Part shown: positions 12,897-24,400 of the stretch, one piece after another
Numbering within the stretch: position 1 is the first letter of the stretch
How the letters are laid out: each line of letters opens with the position of its first letter
DNA from: Taeniopygia guttata
Taxonomy: Eukaryota; Chordata; Aves; Passeriformes; Estrildidae
Reading direction: 5' to 3'
Length of the DNA stretch: 64,000 nt
NCBI RefSeq assembly: GCF_048771995.1
Contig: NC_133063.1
Location: 22,011,063-22,075,062 of the forward strand
The notes under the pieces: generated by a model
Database searches by the model: none
What the model saw: only the letters and a program-made list of their open reading frames with translations
Told to the model about the DNA's origin: nothing
Made by a program: the position numbers and the translations under genes

Positions 12897-13425
12897 TGTT
12901 GTGGTTCATATTTTATTTTGTTAAGTTATTGTTAAATGGTTTGTTCTATTGTTCCCCTATGTTCTCCCCAAAGTTGGTTTACCCCTGAGTTGTATAATCC
13001 CTTAGAGCTGTCCCTCAAGCCATTCCCCTCCCATTGTTCTAGTTTCTTCCCTGCCTACCAAGGCAAGTCAGCCTCATTTTCCTGAATCTTCCCTGCCACT
13101 CTCTGCCTGGACTAATCCCTGATTCAAACACCCACTTGGAAATCCTCTAATCTATGACGCCCCATTGGGCCCCTTGACCTTTCTCTCTCCTTCCCCTACT
13201 CTCACTGGTCCCACAGTACTGATGCAATCCCCTTGTTCTACCCTTGAAGTTTCCTTATTGGTTGTTTTTTTGTATCCACCCCCTGGTTTGTGACAGTATT
13301 TTAACCCATGCACTGAGGTGCTCAGGGCTCTTTTGACCTGTCCCTTTCATCTGGAATAAACTCGTCTCTGTGGAACCTCAGAACAGAGAGCCTCCTCCTT
13401 TCTCCTTCGCCCAGTCCCTGACATT
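12897..13425 (+). mobile_element. LTR of an endogenous retrovirus, fossil
   Basis: It starts TGTTGTGGTTCATATTTT, a head sequence I associate with passerine ERV LTRs. It has a pyrimidine-rich U3, a TATTTTAACC box near 13293 and GGAATAAACTC near 13353. The right end is uncertain (a CA between about 13420 and 13500). No internal region is evident, so it is probably a solo LTR. Confidence 0.5.
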
Positions 13426-13847
13426 GCTGATTCTGCTGGCTCTTCAGGTTCAGCTGTGGGCAGAACCCAGTTCACAGCTGTTCCGCACTCCAGAGCTAGC
13501 TGGGACTCTGGTGGACTATGTCACCAACTCAATGTACTCTTGTCATTTCCTCCCCTCACGGAGCCCCCCGAAGAATCCGACTAGCTCAGAGATAAGGGGC
13601 TGTGAGGGGAGGAATATCAGGAGAAGGGTAAAGGTATTTAAAAGAGGCTCTTACCCCAGGGTATGTTGGTACAGCTCTCTTTATTCTGTGTTTTCCATGT
13701 GGAGAGTGGGGCAAAAGAGGGCGAACAGGAAATGTCAGAGGGTCTATATAGGTTTTGGACAGGGTGGGCTTTCCTGGCTCTCCACCAACCCCGTTGGGGC
13801 AGGAAGGAGAGGTCCAGGGGTTATCTTGATCAGAGTCACAGGGTCCC

Positions 13848-13871
13848 AGGGAAGGGGGGGGCGGGGGGGGC
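13848..13871. other. G-rich run with quadruplex potential
   Basis: Two long G runs split by a single C lie just upstream of the first exon of the broken zinc-finger gene. This is a simple composition feature. Confidence 0.8.
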
Positions 13872-13926
13872 AGAATGCCCATGAGCTCACTCTAACATAC
13901 TCTCATCTTGCTTTCCCCCAAAACAG

Positions 13927-14865
13927 GATTCCCTTTCCCAAACCTTGACTGGATGAACAAGCCGGCGGAAAGGAAGAGAAAGATGCCCCAGAACACCCAG
14001 GCAGGTGAGGACGAAGTCACTGCCCCTTTCCTCCTCTCTCCTCCATCTCCCAGCCCAGCATCACCCCTGGCTGCAGGACAGCCCCACTGCCAACATCATC
14101 CTTCTGGGGACAGACTGAAGAGATCTTCCCCTTCTTCTGGCTTGGAGACAAATCCCATCCTCTCCTTGTCCCTCCTCCCCCAGACAAGGAGCTGAGGATG
14201 CAGACCAGGGAGGACAAATCCCCATGGCAGAACCTCATGGAAGAGGCTGTTTTGAGAAGCTCCACAGCGCAAGAATCCAATGGGGAAGAAGATCCCCAGA
14301 GATCTTGCTCAAGGAGGGGTTTCAAATCCAGCTCAGGGTGCTACAAGGAAGAAAGACCCACTCTGTGCCAGGATGGCAGCCAGAGATCCAGCTGGAGCTC
14401 GGACGTGGTGGTGTATGAGCAGCTTCATGACAGAGAGAAGCCCTACAAATGCTTAGAATGTGAAAAGAGCTTCAGCTGGAGCTCCAGCCTGATCCACCAT
14501 CGGAAAATCCATATTGGGGAACAGCCCTGTGAGTGTGGGGCACATAGGAAGAGTTGCATCCAGAGCTCCACTCTGATCTGTCACCAGATGATCCACCCAC
14601 CGGCACATCCACACTGGGAGACGACCTACAATTGTCTGGAGAGTGGGAAGAGCTTCTCCTGGCCATCATCCTTGAACCAACACCAACAAACCCACCAATA
14701 AGGGAAGCCCTGTAAGTGCCCCCACTGCACAATGAGCTTTGTCCTCTGCTCCAGCTTCATCCCCCATCAGGAGACCCATGTTGGGCAAAGACCTGGTGAC
14801 CCACATTCTCCAAGATCCACATTGGGAAGACACCTGTCCCTTTGCTTGCACCCGGCAATGATGCG
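13927..14865 (+). pseudogene. C2H2 zinc-finger gene remnant of the expanded passerine family
   Basis: Exon A is 13927-14004 (acceptor AAAACAG, donor GTGAGG; contains MNKPAERKRKMPQNTQA). Exon B starts at 14184 (acceptor CCCCCAG) and continues in phase as [24 protein letters not shown], a typical leader in songbird zinc-finger proteins. Finger 1 is whole (CLECEKSFSWSSSLIHHRKIH). Finger 2 has lost its Cys spacing, finger 3 reads CLESGKSF with Ser for its second Cys, and a TAA at 14699 interrupts the frame. After the stop another finger follows in the same frame (CPHCTMSFVLCSSFIPHQETH), then homology fades. One good finger and an internal stop argue for a decayed gene. A nuclear DNA-binding role is the family norm. 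Confidence 0.75.
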
Positions 14866-17800
14866 AGGTGGGACCAAAGAACATGAGAGTCTGGCCGTGT
14901 CCCCATCATTATCTTCGATCCCACCTCAGGTCATTGCCAGAGACTAAGAAACGAACTCTTTCTCTTCCCAGAGGAGAAGGGTGACCTTTCCAGGTGGGAG
15001 AAAATACATGGCCTGGAAGAGCTGGATCAGTGTTGTCACAGTTTCCCCTGTAAGTGGTTTCTTTGTCTTATTCCTTCTGTTCTCAATATTGTTGTGGTTC
15101 CCAGTAACAACTTCTTATCCCAGCCCGGGATCTTTGCCTTTTGTGCCCAGGGCCACTGTTTATGCAGCTGGAGCCCTGATCAGTCACCAGGAGGCATTTC
15201 TGCTCATCCATTCTGTAGTACTGTGGACTCACTTGAAACTTTGGTATTACTGCAGCTGAATGAGCCTTTGCCACTGTTTATGCCTGTGCCGATTCCTATC
15301 CTTTCCTTTTCATAATTCACCAAACAACAACAGAAGTAACAATGGCAGCTGAAAATAATTTAAGAAGGGGAAAAAAAATCCTCTAGAAATAATTTGTCAA
15401 ACTAGAAACAGAATGAGCCTTAGTCAAGGATGTGCTGCCTAACCAGGCAGCACAAGCTCCACCAACAGTCATGAATATAAAACATATTTGACACCATAAA
15501 TGTGTGTGGTGTCATAAACCACTTTTCTGAAGTGATTTCAACTTCATTTGAGGATTGAAACACATTCATGTTTCAGCAGCGGATGCATGGGCTGGGTGCA
15601 CTAGGCAGCTGAGCTGCTTTGGGCAGCCAGAAATAAGACAAACTTTCTCAGCAGTATTTGGTTTGCTTTCTCTTTAATTTCTTCCCATGCGAGAGGAGAC
15701 TGACTTTAGACTTACGGCTTCAAGAATATTTGAATTTTAACCATCTTGTAATTCACCTTATCTGGCCTTTTGTACAACCTGGTCTTATAAAACAGATGGA
15801 TTTTTATTTATTTACTGTGGGACATAAGTACAGCTCTATAGCTGCCCCAGTGTTTCATTTTTTCAAACAAAATCATATAAAATACAAGTTCCATCACAGA
15901 AAGCCCAACAGAGTCAAAACAAGTTGCTGCATTGTTCAGTGAAAATGAGCCAATTTTCAGAACTAAACCACAAAGTTGGGAATGTGAGTAAAGGTGTTAA
16001 ATTGCTATAAAATGAATTGGCAAATTCCATAAGTTCATGATTAAGCATTATAGATGGATCAAAAGAAGATCACAAGAAGAATTTCTTCATTAACCATCAC
16101 CATATGATCAAAAGATGTTTAAGTCCTGGGTTTCCAATGCATTTTTTAAAAAGAAGTTACATTTAGCATCATGCCTCACGGGAAAATAAAAATTGTCATG
16201 TTTCCAATTTAGGTAAAGTATAGTTTTGAAACTAAACATTTCAGTGCTATTTATTTGGTTTTTAAACTAATCCTGTAACTTGGAGATCCTGCTATTTCAC
16301 AGCTCTTAGGTCACAGCATTTTACTCTAATGGAAGTAAGTTTACTTGAGACTGTAAGACCATTTGCTATTAAAGTTTGTTGGTTTGGGTTTTTGTTGAAC
16401 ACATTTCTAGTAAAGCCACTTTTCTTTGCAACATCTTGCTGTTATTCTGACACTTTTACCAGGCCCCCTCCTGCAGATGCACAAACACATGCACGGATAG
16501 ATGTAAGGCAATCCAAAATTCAAACCCCAGTTAAGGAATTACAGATTTGGGTCAGGATGTGGAAGCACTACAACATAGCCCTGTAGACATAAACATGAAC
16601 GATGTGTTGTAAGCTCCATGTCAACAGACATGTGACTCTTAGGCAAGGATGATCTTTATATTGAATTTTCTAGAATTTATGGAGCAATGACTTTAATTTT
16701 GGAAGTAGCTAAGCGGGATGTTCTGATAGGCTTAAGGTAAGTAGTCTCGATCCACAACTGCAGAAAGAAATTCACTTCTAAATATAACTGAAAATGAGAT
16801 AAAAACACAAAGGAGGTTACATGTTGAGAATTCAAAGTGATAATACAACTTTTTTTTTTTTTTCATGAAAGATGAAAGAAAAGGAAATAGAAAATTAGGG
16901 AGATGCCAAGAAAAAAACATGAGAGGCACGGGAAAGGGGCTACTACCACCATGGCTCCAGCCCTGGTTTCTCTCAGGTGTGGCCCCAGGCAGCCAGACCA
17001 GCAAGGTGGGGCAGGAGAAGTCTCGTAGGAGCAGCTGGGACAGCAAAGGACAGCAATGACAGCAAAGACTCCTGACACTTTGCAGACACCGTGCCATGTT
17101 GGGCACTTGTTTATTTAGGGATATCTTGCTTTAAGGAGAGATGGTAGCAATGGCACATGCACCACGAGCACCCTCAGGACACTGGCACATCCAACATGTC
17201 CCTCATGAACTCCTTCATGATCTCTGCTCCCTTGAGGAGTCCCTGAGGTCCATCATGTGTCCAGCTCTGCAGGACAACTGAACAAACTACCCAGAGCTGG
17301 GGGAAAATGCTGCAAACAGCACCAGCACCAGCTCCGTTGGAACAGGAGGAACACGTGTAGCTGATCCTGAGTCAGTGCAAAATGCTGATGGGTGGTTTGG
17401 CAGCAGAACCTTGACTCAGCACCGTGCAGAAGATGTTCTCTTGTCCGGTTTTGTTTTGTTGGCTGTTTGCTCCCACTGTTAACACTGAGCTGCTGTGGCT
17501 GAGGCTGAGACATCCCTCCTACCTGTCAGCAGCAGGCCCTGTCCAGAACTGGCTACAAAATATGAGAAAAGCAGCTGGGAAGAACAATACATGGAATCCT
17601 ACAGCTCAGGAGCTCTTATGTCAGAGCCCTGCCTGTGCCTTCTGCTTGTCAGCATCTCCTTCTCTATGCACGTAATAGTGACTGGTGAAGGTTTTTTTGC
17701 CTAAGAGCTCATGAGAACCAAATGTTCTGCTGGGATTCTCATGATCTGTTAAGTTCATTGCAGGGAAACAGAAAAGCAAGGGCAGGGTAGCAGATCAGCT

Positions 17801-19100
17801 GGAAGCTGGTCATTCCCTGCAAAGGGCTTGTGTGTGATGTGGGAACAGCACATTCACAGATGGGCAAGAAGGGTAGATGTGCTCAGGTTGCAGCAGGTGA
17901 GGTTTAGGTTCATCTTGAGGGCAGTCAGGGGTGGTGAGCAATGGAAGATCCAGCTCCAGTCTCCATCCATGTCCCTTTCAGTGATGTCTGCAGCCTGAAT
18001 CCAGGCTCCTGGGGAGCTCCTGTGGCTGGCTTTGCACTCAGGGTGAGGATAAGAAGCCGTCTTAAGATCCTAACTCATTTTCCTGCCAATTGCCACGAGA
18101 AGGAACTCCCTTTCCCCCTCCACAGCAGTTCCAGCTTGGAGAAGGCAACAGTGCAGGTGCAGCCACTGCACCGTCACGCCAGTTGTTCTGAACGAGCCTG
18201 GCAAAAACTTGGCAAGGAGTTGGCAAGGACTTGGCAAAAACCTGGCATGGACCCAGCACAGGGCGGCCTGCTGCAATGACTACTTCACTCTCCATCCTCA
18301 AGCCGAATGAACTGTTGGGGTGAGTCTGGTGGTCTCTCACTGCAGACCCCTCACCTGCTTCATTACCACTGTGACAGACAGAGATCAAGAACCGTCTCCC
18401 TAAGGACTGAGAGTGAGACCCCTCCACAGGGAGTGGAGGGGTAGGGGGAATGGTGGTGTGACCACTATTGACATGACCTGTTCTTCTCCAGTAACTTCAA
18501 TGGACTTATTCTTTATTGTGTTCATCCTGCTTGGTGGTTTCAGTGGACTCACCTGTTCCCACACAGCAGTTTCAATAGAAACTTATTGTTCTGTATGTTC
18601 CCCCCTTTTTCCTCTGTGGACTATAACTGGATGCCTGGGTTGGGTAGGACTTTGGAGACTTTCCCCAACACAACAAGACGGCTCCCCATTGTCCGGACCA
18701 GTGAGGATCTGGCCTGTGTTGGTAGCTATTCCCATCCCCCTCTTTTCTGTCTCTCTTCTTCTATTTCCTCTCTGATCCCACTATCACATTTATTGTTTTG
18801 GCCCCAAATAAAGGTGCATTTGTTGTGATTAAACTGATGGTCCCCTGCTGTTTGCCTTTTTTGCACTTTTGGGATTGGCCAACGAACCATCACAACACCC
18901 CACTGGCTGTGACATCACAGAGGATAGGTGATACTGGCACCTGTGTCCAGGGGCAGCACAGGTCAGTTGGATTCTGGAAGCCAGTGAGTGCACAAGCAGG
19001 GGGAATGCTGGGCTGGATGGGAGCTGGGAAAGGTGCCCTGGGGGTTTAAAGCCAGAGTGAGAGCTGGGACCCTCAGGGCAGGGCACTGTCCTCTGGGCTG
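14866..19100. other. Gene-poor DNA between the zinc-finger and ITPRIPL1-like remnants
   Basis: 15.3-16.7 kb is AT-rich and unique-looking. 18.45-18.85 kb has a pyrimidine-rich stretch ending in CCAAATAAAGGTGC and may be a further decayed LTR, but ends and duplications are not visible. No credible coding exon. Confidence 0.4.
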
Positions 19101-19127
19101 GGGGAAGAGGGGTGTTGTGATGGGAAG

Positions 19128-20186
19128 GTGAATCTAAAAATTGAAAAGGATGAAGTTAAACAGCTGCTGGAGCATGAGGAATATTTGTACCGAGAGATGA
19201 TTCGGCTCCTGCAGGAGATTGAGGGGAGCAGTGGCACCATGGAAGCCCTGCTCTGCTCTGCGCTGGAAAAGCAGTGGCTTCTTTGGGTCAGTGCAGCAGT
19301 CCTGGTTCAGGTTCTTGCCATGGGCTGCTGGCTGGTCAGGAGAAGAAAGTGTGGCTCTGCCAGCAGGAGGAGGCAGGAGGGATCCAGCAGGAAGGAGAAG
19401 GTCAGTGCGCATGAGAAGGTCAAGGGTACAGGCAAGGGTGGCAGCATTTTGGCTGTGCCCAGCACATCACCAATGGGCACATCCAGGAAAGGGCTGCCAG
19501 CAGCCTGATCTAGGTGAGAATGTCCCTGCTCATTGCTGTGGAGTGACACTGGACAGCCTGTAAAGGTCACTCCCAAGCTCAGCTGTTCTGTGATTCTGCA
19601 GCAGGGCCTGCCCAGCACAAAGGTGCTGCAGGAGCTGGTGGAAGAGCTCCTCGGCGTCTGCCGAGTGCTGTCCCGGAGGAACTTCATGCCGGAGCTGCAC
19701 CCAGGCGCTGGGACAGACACCAGCCTTAACTGCAGCGTCCAGGAGAGCAGCAGCACCTACCGCACGCTGGTCATCCTGCGGCCACCGCCCGGCCACTCCT
19801 TCAGCCCAGGGAGCAGGAAATGGCTGCCAGCCGAGCGCATCCGTGTGGGGCTGGAGTGCCTGTGCTCCGGGGAGCAGCTGCTGGGGCACACGTGCTTTCT
19901 CCACGCCTCTGGTGGCCAGCTGCCCAGAGACCAGGAGTGGTATCTGATGGACACCCTCTGCACGGGCTCCTACTTAGACCCAGACAAAGTCACCCGCTGG
20001 GTGCAAATGTTGGTGGCGTTGGCCTGGCTGCTCCTGCCGCAGTCGCGCCATTTCCAGCTGACGGCGCTGCCCTGCGGCAAGTCCTGCAGGTTCCGGCTGA
20101 GCGGCGCCTCTGGCCTGCACTGCAGCATCGAGATGGTTCTGGCCGTGCAGCAAGGCAGCTCCTGTGCCTGCCTGAGCCTTGAGTAG
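19128..20186 (+). pseudogene. ITPRIPL1-like gene, two-exon, C-terminally truncated
   Basis: The 5' part (19128-19400) reads a coiled-coil stretch (LLEHEEYLYREMIRLLQEIE), then a membrane helix (WLLWVSAAVLVQVLAMGCWL) and a basic tail. The 3' part (19602-20183) reads the Mab-21-like region of inositol-trisphosphate-receptor-interacting-like proteins: LQELVEELLGVCRVLS, then TYRTLVILRPPPGHSF, LCTGSYLDPDKVTRW, LLPQSRHFQLTALP. Donor AAG/GTCAGT (19401) and acceptor TTCTGCAG (19601) bound a 201-nt interval carrying in-frame stops; splicing it would keep phase 0. The family normally runs roughly 150 residues past the point where this copy stops (TAG 20184), and following sequence does not resume the homology. 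The frame opens with GTG, not ATG, and an in-frame stop lies at 19047. I call it a pseudogene or an unusual short paralogue. Confidence 0.65.
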
Positions 20187-20659
20187 GCAGCAGCCGGCTC
20201 TGCCAGCAGCACCGTGCGGGCCACAGAGCTGCCACCTCTCTGACTCACTGCCACGATGGCTGTGCTACTGAGGTGACAGCACTGCAACCAAAAAGGAATT
20301 GAGGAAGGTGAAGTCAATCATTCCTCATGGGACATTTTTTGTGTTCTGCTGGGATTCTTTAGTTCCCTTATTGTGAACTCTGAAAAAGATAGCCAAGTGA
20401 TAATACTTCTAATATCTCCCAAGGCAGAGCTGGGAAGGTTAACATGATTTTAAATATGTCAAAAGTTTTGTCAAGGAAAATTATACATCCATAGGAGGTT
20501 TTCCTAAAGATTTTTATTCTTAAAAAAGTAAAATTCAATTATTTAACAAATGTTTGGTCTATCATCAGGTCAGGAAGAGGAAGGAGGAGCTGGGTTGGAA
20601 GAGTGCCATGTGCATGAGTGTGGGCAGAGCTGGCTTACCACAAGGTTGGTGTGGCAGTA

Positions 20660-20900
20660 GGATATATAAGGGTGGCTGTCCTTTTTCTTTATTCAGTCCC
20701 TTGTCACAGTTCAATAAACCTTTTAAAATTTTAAGAAGCGAGGTGTCGTTTCTCACAATGCATAAAGCTGATGCAATATCAGGTGTATAAAAGGTGGAGC
20801 TGCCATTTTGTGCATGAGCCTCTGGCATTTTGTCACACACCCAGCGGTGTCCCTTTTGCTTTGCTGATTTTTTTATTGTTCTCAATAAAACATCTATAAT
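20660..20900 (+). mobile_element. Two successive TATA plus AATAAA modules, LTR-like
   Basis: GATATATAAGGGTGGCTG (about 20670) is followed by TTCAATAAACC (about 20712). Then GTATAAAAGGTGGAGCTGCC (about 20784) is followed by CTCAATAAAACATC (about 20882). The spacing from TATA to poly(A) signal suits LTR U3-R regions. I could not find firm ends or target-site duplications, so the family is unknown. It could be one LTR with an internal duplication or two nested LTRs. Confidence 0.35.
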
Positions 20901-21759
20901 TCATTCCCACTTGGGGTCTGGGTCATTTATAACGAGCGGCGGGCAGAGGCCGCAGAGGGGCGGGCAAGGAGCAGCTGGCCCCGCTGCGGCTCCCGGGTAG
21001 CCAAAGGGTGAGGAGGCGTGCAGAGTCTGTCGCTGAAGTCCCAGCAGCAGCTGTCCCCTCTCCTTTCCTCATGGTAACACCAGGAAAATCTGCCTCTCTG
21101 TTCCTGCTTCCCACAGCCCATTCCAGTCTAGTCTTCTGCAGGTGATGGTGACAGGTCAAACATCGATCAGGGGATGTGTTTCCCTCTTCCTCAGCCAGGT
21201 CACCTGTCCAGCCCCCTCTGCTGTGTTTAGTTCTCCATTTAGGGGTGTCTTTATCCCCCAGAACATGTCCCATGGTTCCACTGATTCCCCTATTTGCATC
21301 TTAGCCCTAGAATGGCAGCATGGTTAAGGGGGGGCAGGTGATCTCCAGGTAGTTTAGAGAAAACAAACAGAGCAATTAGCTAATTAACATTTCAATATCA
21401 GTACTCAGATAGAGCCAGCAGTCATCCTAGTATTGCCATGAGAACCAGGAAGGCTCTTTTGTTCATTACAACAGCCAGGAGCTGGCGAGACTGAGACCGG
21501 CAGCTTGCCCACCTGGCGGAAGCAGGATCCGCTCACTCCGAGACACCCTGGAGCCCTGCAGTGAGTGGAGCCACCGGTATATAAACAGAGTGCAGACAGC
21601 ACAGGCTGAGGAGAAAGAGATAAGGCTCTTTCTGTGCCACGCTTTGGCAGCTCTGCCCTCTCGGCCTTCGCCTTGAGCCCTTTGCTTTTCCATCAGCTCT
21701 GATCCCTGTCTTTGGCCAAGGGCCCCCAAAGCCCATTTGAGAGCTGCAGAAAATCTCCC

Positions 21760-21949
21760 TCAGTCACAGAATCACAGTCAGATCATGAGTCCAACCCATG
21801 CCCTAACTCTTCAACTAAACGGTGGCACTGAGTGCCACATCTGGTCTTTTTTTAAACACATCCAGGGATAGTGATTTCACCACCTCCCTGGAGAGTTCTG
21901 TCCCAGGAAGAACCAAGATAGCACTGGGACCTTCTACCTGCTGGTGCTT
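21760..21949 (-). mobile_element. CR1 LINE 3' fragment, antisense
   Basis: CAGTCACAGAATCACAG, GGCACTGAGTGCCACATCTG and ACACATCCAGGGATAGTGAT match the reverse complement of a CR1 3' UTR subtype. It is cut on the right by the adjoining LTR. Confidence 0.85.
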
Positions 21950-22480
21950 TGTCGGAATCTGTGGGTATTGATGATTCCAAGATTGTAGAAAGTCTCTGTC
22001 TTTCTGCCCCGTTGCCAAAGAAGAAGCCATAATTCGTCTGTGCTGTTTTCAAGGTTGTTTATTCTTGCTTATCTATAACATGTTCTGCTGCCCTGCCGCA
22101 GGTCTGTCCTGCAGGGCAGCGTGCGGGGCTCTGCCCCCAGTGGGATGTTACAAACATTATATACCAGAAACTACGTGTGCTATATTTACAATAATGTGCC
22201 AATATCTATCATCTACGTTGAACAGTGTGTCCCCAGCCTAAACCAATAGAAAAATGCCAACACTACAGTGAAACATGGAGGGCATGAAGAAGGAGAAAAA
22301 GGACAAGACACACCCAATTTCCTCCATCTTGTCCCCTCTGAACCCCTAATCTAGAAACCTAAAATTTTACTTTTGCACCTGTGCCACACTTAATTATTAC
22401 TCATATCAAACACTCAGAGCTTGTAATTCATCCTGTAAGATTGAAAACTCTTTTCCATGGACAGAGATCAGAGACAGTGT
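21950..22480 (-). mobile_element. Antisense LTR with short internal flank, fossil ERV
   Basis: On the minus strand an LTR spans about 22312-21950, with a GGTATATAATG TATA box (about 22160), a CAAGAATAAACAAC poly(A) signal (about 22055) and an end at CGACA. A purine-rich stretch (about 22335-22313) precedes its start, as a polypurine tract would. Sequence to about 22480 looks like internal remnant. It interrupts a CR1 tail on its left. Confidence 0.5.
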
Positions 22481-22569
22481 CACGCGGGGCTCTGTACAGG
22501 GGGGTTCCTGACCCCCTGCTGGGGTCCCAGGCCCTCCAGGGCAGCCAGAGGGAAGCCCTGGATTCCCAC

Positions 22570-23240
22570 AGTAGTTAAATACCTAATTTATCTTTGTGTA
22601 TAGTGAGTTGTTGTAGAGGTTGGCAATAAATTAAGTTTTGTTAACTGAAATTTTTTAACTGAAGTTGGGAAGCCAGGGCACCAGGAATACTTCTCTGTCT
22701 GCTCTGGGCTGTCCTGACCCCCAGGGGAACAGTGACTTTGACCCTCATTCATGGAGAAAGCTTCCAAAGCCTCAAGGTAAACTAGAAACCACAAAAGTGT
22801 GAAATAAATTGTACAGATTGTAGAGAGTAGTGTAGTATGTCACAAGGGTGAGGAATTTATGTTTTAGGATATTTAGTATGTTATAGATGGGTTCAAGATG
22901 GAGGATGTTGCCTCAAGTTCCTTTCTTCTCTCTTCTTCCTCTTTCTTCTTGGGTTTAGGTGGTATCTTGTAATTGGGTAGAAAAATCTACATTGCAGGTC
23001 TTTAGGGGTCAGTTTTTGGGTTAGAAAGGAAAATAATTTAGGTGCCACTTCTTAATTGGGTAATTTAGTTTTTGATTAGACTTAAAAAGTCCTTGCAGCA
23101 CAAGGTTGTTGGCCATTTTTGTGCTGTTTTCACGCATGCAAGGTCTGGGTGCAGACAGTTTGCTGAAGTTTTGATAAGATAACAATAAACAGAAGCTGAA
23201 GACAGAAAAAGTCCAATGTGTCTCTCATTCCTGACACAAC
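22570..23240 (+). mobile_element. LTR of a passerine ERV, fossil
   Basis: The AT-rich U3 contains TGTGAAATAAATTG and a C/T-rich block. It is followed by AACAATAAACAGAAGC (about 23184) and a U5-like end TCATTCCTGACA (about 23235). I recognise the type as a dispersed songbird LTR, but its ends are not pinned by a target-site duplication. Confidence 0.5.
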
Positions 23241-23646
23241 ACTGCTCCAGGAGGGTCTCCCTCACCAGGGGAGCCCCCAGGGAGTTGCCCAACTTGGGGC
23301 CCGCAAACTCATAGTTGGTATTTGTATATTTTTACATAGACTGGTTGCAATAATCTAATATTAAATTCCTGGTTTCAGCCTTGAGATTTGTATAGTTCTG
23401 TATTGTCAGTGTGGGTGTAGCAATTTGTAATAAATGACGTTTTCCAACTGAAATTGTTTCTCGTGCATTTGTCAATCAGCAGAGTGGCTGTAGCAATCTG
23501 CAGGAAATGCCATTTGTCAGCTGCACTGGATGTTTTGTGATTTGTGCTACCCAAAGCCATCAGCAGATGTAAATGCTGGAGGATTTTGGCCATGAAAATC
23601 TCCAGCCATGCCCAGCACATGCCTCACTTGCACTCAGGCTGGGCAA

Positions 23647-23770
23647 GGGAAGCGCAGATTTGGGATGGCAGCAGAGCCAGAGTTGGCTCAGAACTCGCTG
23701 CAAAGGCCTGCTGAGAACACTTTGGGAATCCACTGAGAGTAGAACTCCAAGCAGGAGCCACCTGGGGAGG
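23647..23770. repeat. 120-bp unit repeated at 1-127 (copy B)
   Basis: This is the partner of the copy at the window start, in direct orientation about 23.6 kb apart. Left of 23647 the sequence reads CTCAGGCTGGGCAA. It lies about 0.5 kb from the inverted RNF20 fragment. Confidence 0.9.
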
Positions 23771-24295
23771 ACAAATCCACCCCCATCCCAGGAGCAGCAA
23801 TTCAGGCAGCGCTCCAAGTGTCCCTCTGAAGCTCGTCCTGGAGACCAGAAGCCAACAGGGATCCTGAGCCAGCTCCACTGCCTTTGGCAGCACTTTGGCA
23901 AATGAGCTGCAGCAAGGGGGAGGCGACAGTGATTGTGACTGCTGCAGGCTGGGGATGAAGGAAGAGCCATGGACACAAGCGCCGAGATGCTCCAAAACCC
24001 AGGACAACTGGGGAGCAACAGGTTCTGACAAGCAGTAAAATGATGGAAGCCCTCTGTGTGAAGTGCCCTGAATTGCCAGGGGGGTTGCTGCTAGGATCCG
24101 CAGTAGCAGAATGCAGCAGGATCTGCTTGTTTTCCTGGGTCTGTTTCTGGACACAGGCTCTGATGGCCCTTGCTCCCACAAAGCCTCTGCCATGGAGGCT
24201 GCAGGACAAAAGCAATCCAACTACAAAGAGAGGCTTTGCAGTTGAAGTCCACTGCCCTTTCGTTTAGGGGATGAATGATTGCTGTGCCAAAGCAC

Positions 24296-24400
24296 AGCAG
24301 CTGGGCTGCATGGCCCCTCCCAGCTGTGTGTGTGTGTGTGCTGCAGGCCCACCTGCTGTGCCCATGCTGCAACATGTGCAAGAAGGACGAAGTGACCTGA
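24296..24400 (+). pseudogene. Inverted partial DNA copy of the RNF20 last-intron/RING-exon border
   Basis: On the plus strand this stretch matches, base for base over much of its length, the end of the last RNF20 intron and start of its last coding exon (minus strand, about 27005-26905). It keeps CAGCAGCTGG, the GGCCCCTC block, a GT run, the acceptor CAG, and then codons reading LLCPCCNMCKKDE where RNF20 has [13 protein letters not shown]. Homology stops within the RING, after the first zinc-binding cysteines. Intron sequence is retained, so this is a DNA-level duplication rather than a retrocopy. It is too short to encode a RING. Confidence 0.8.

Noticed and set aside
18450-18850. Possible further LTR ending in AATAAAGGTGC
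   Set aside because: It has a poly(A)-like signal only; no TG/CA ends or target-site duplication could be matched.
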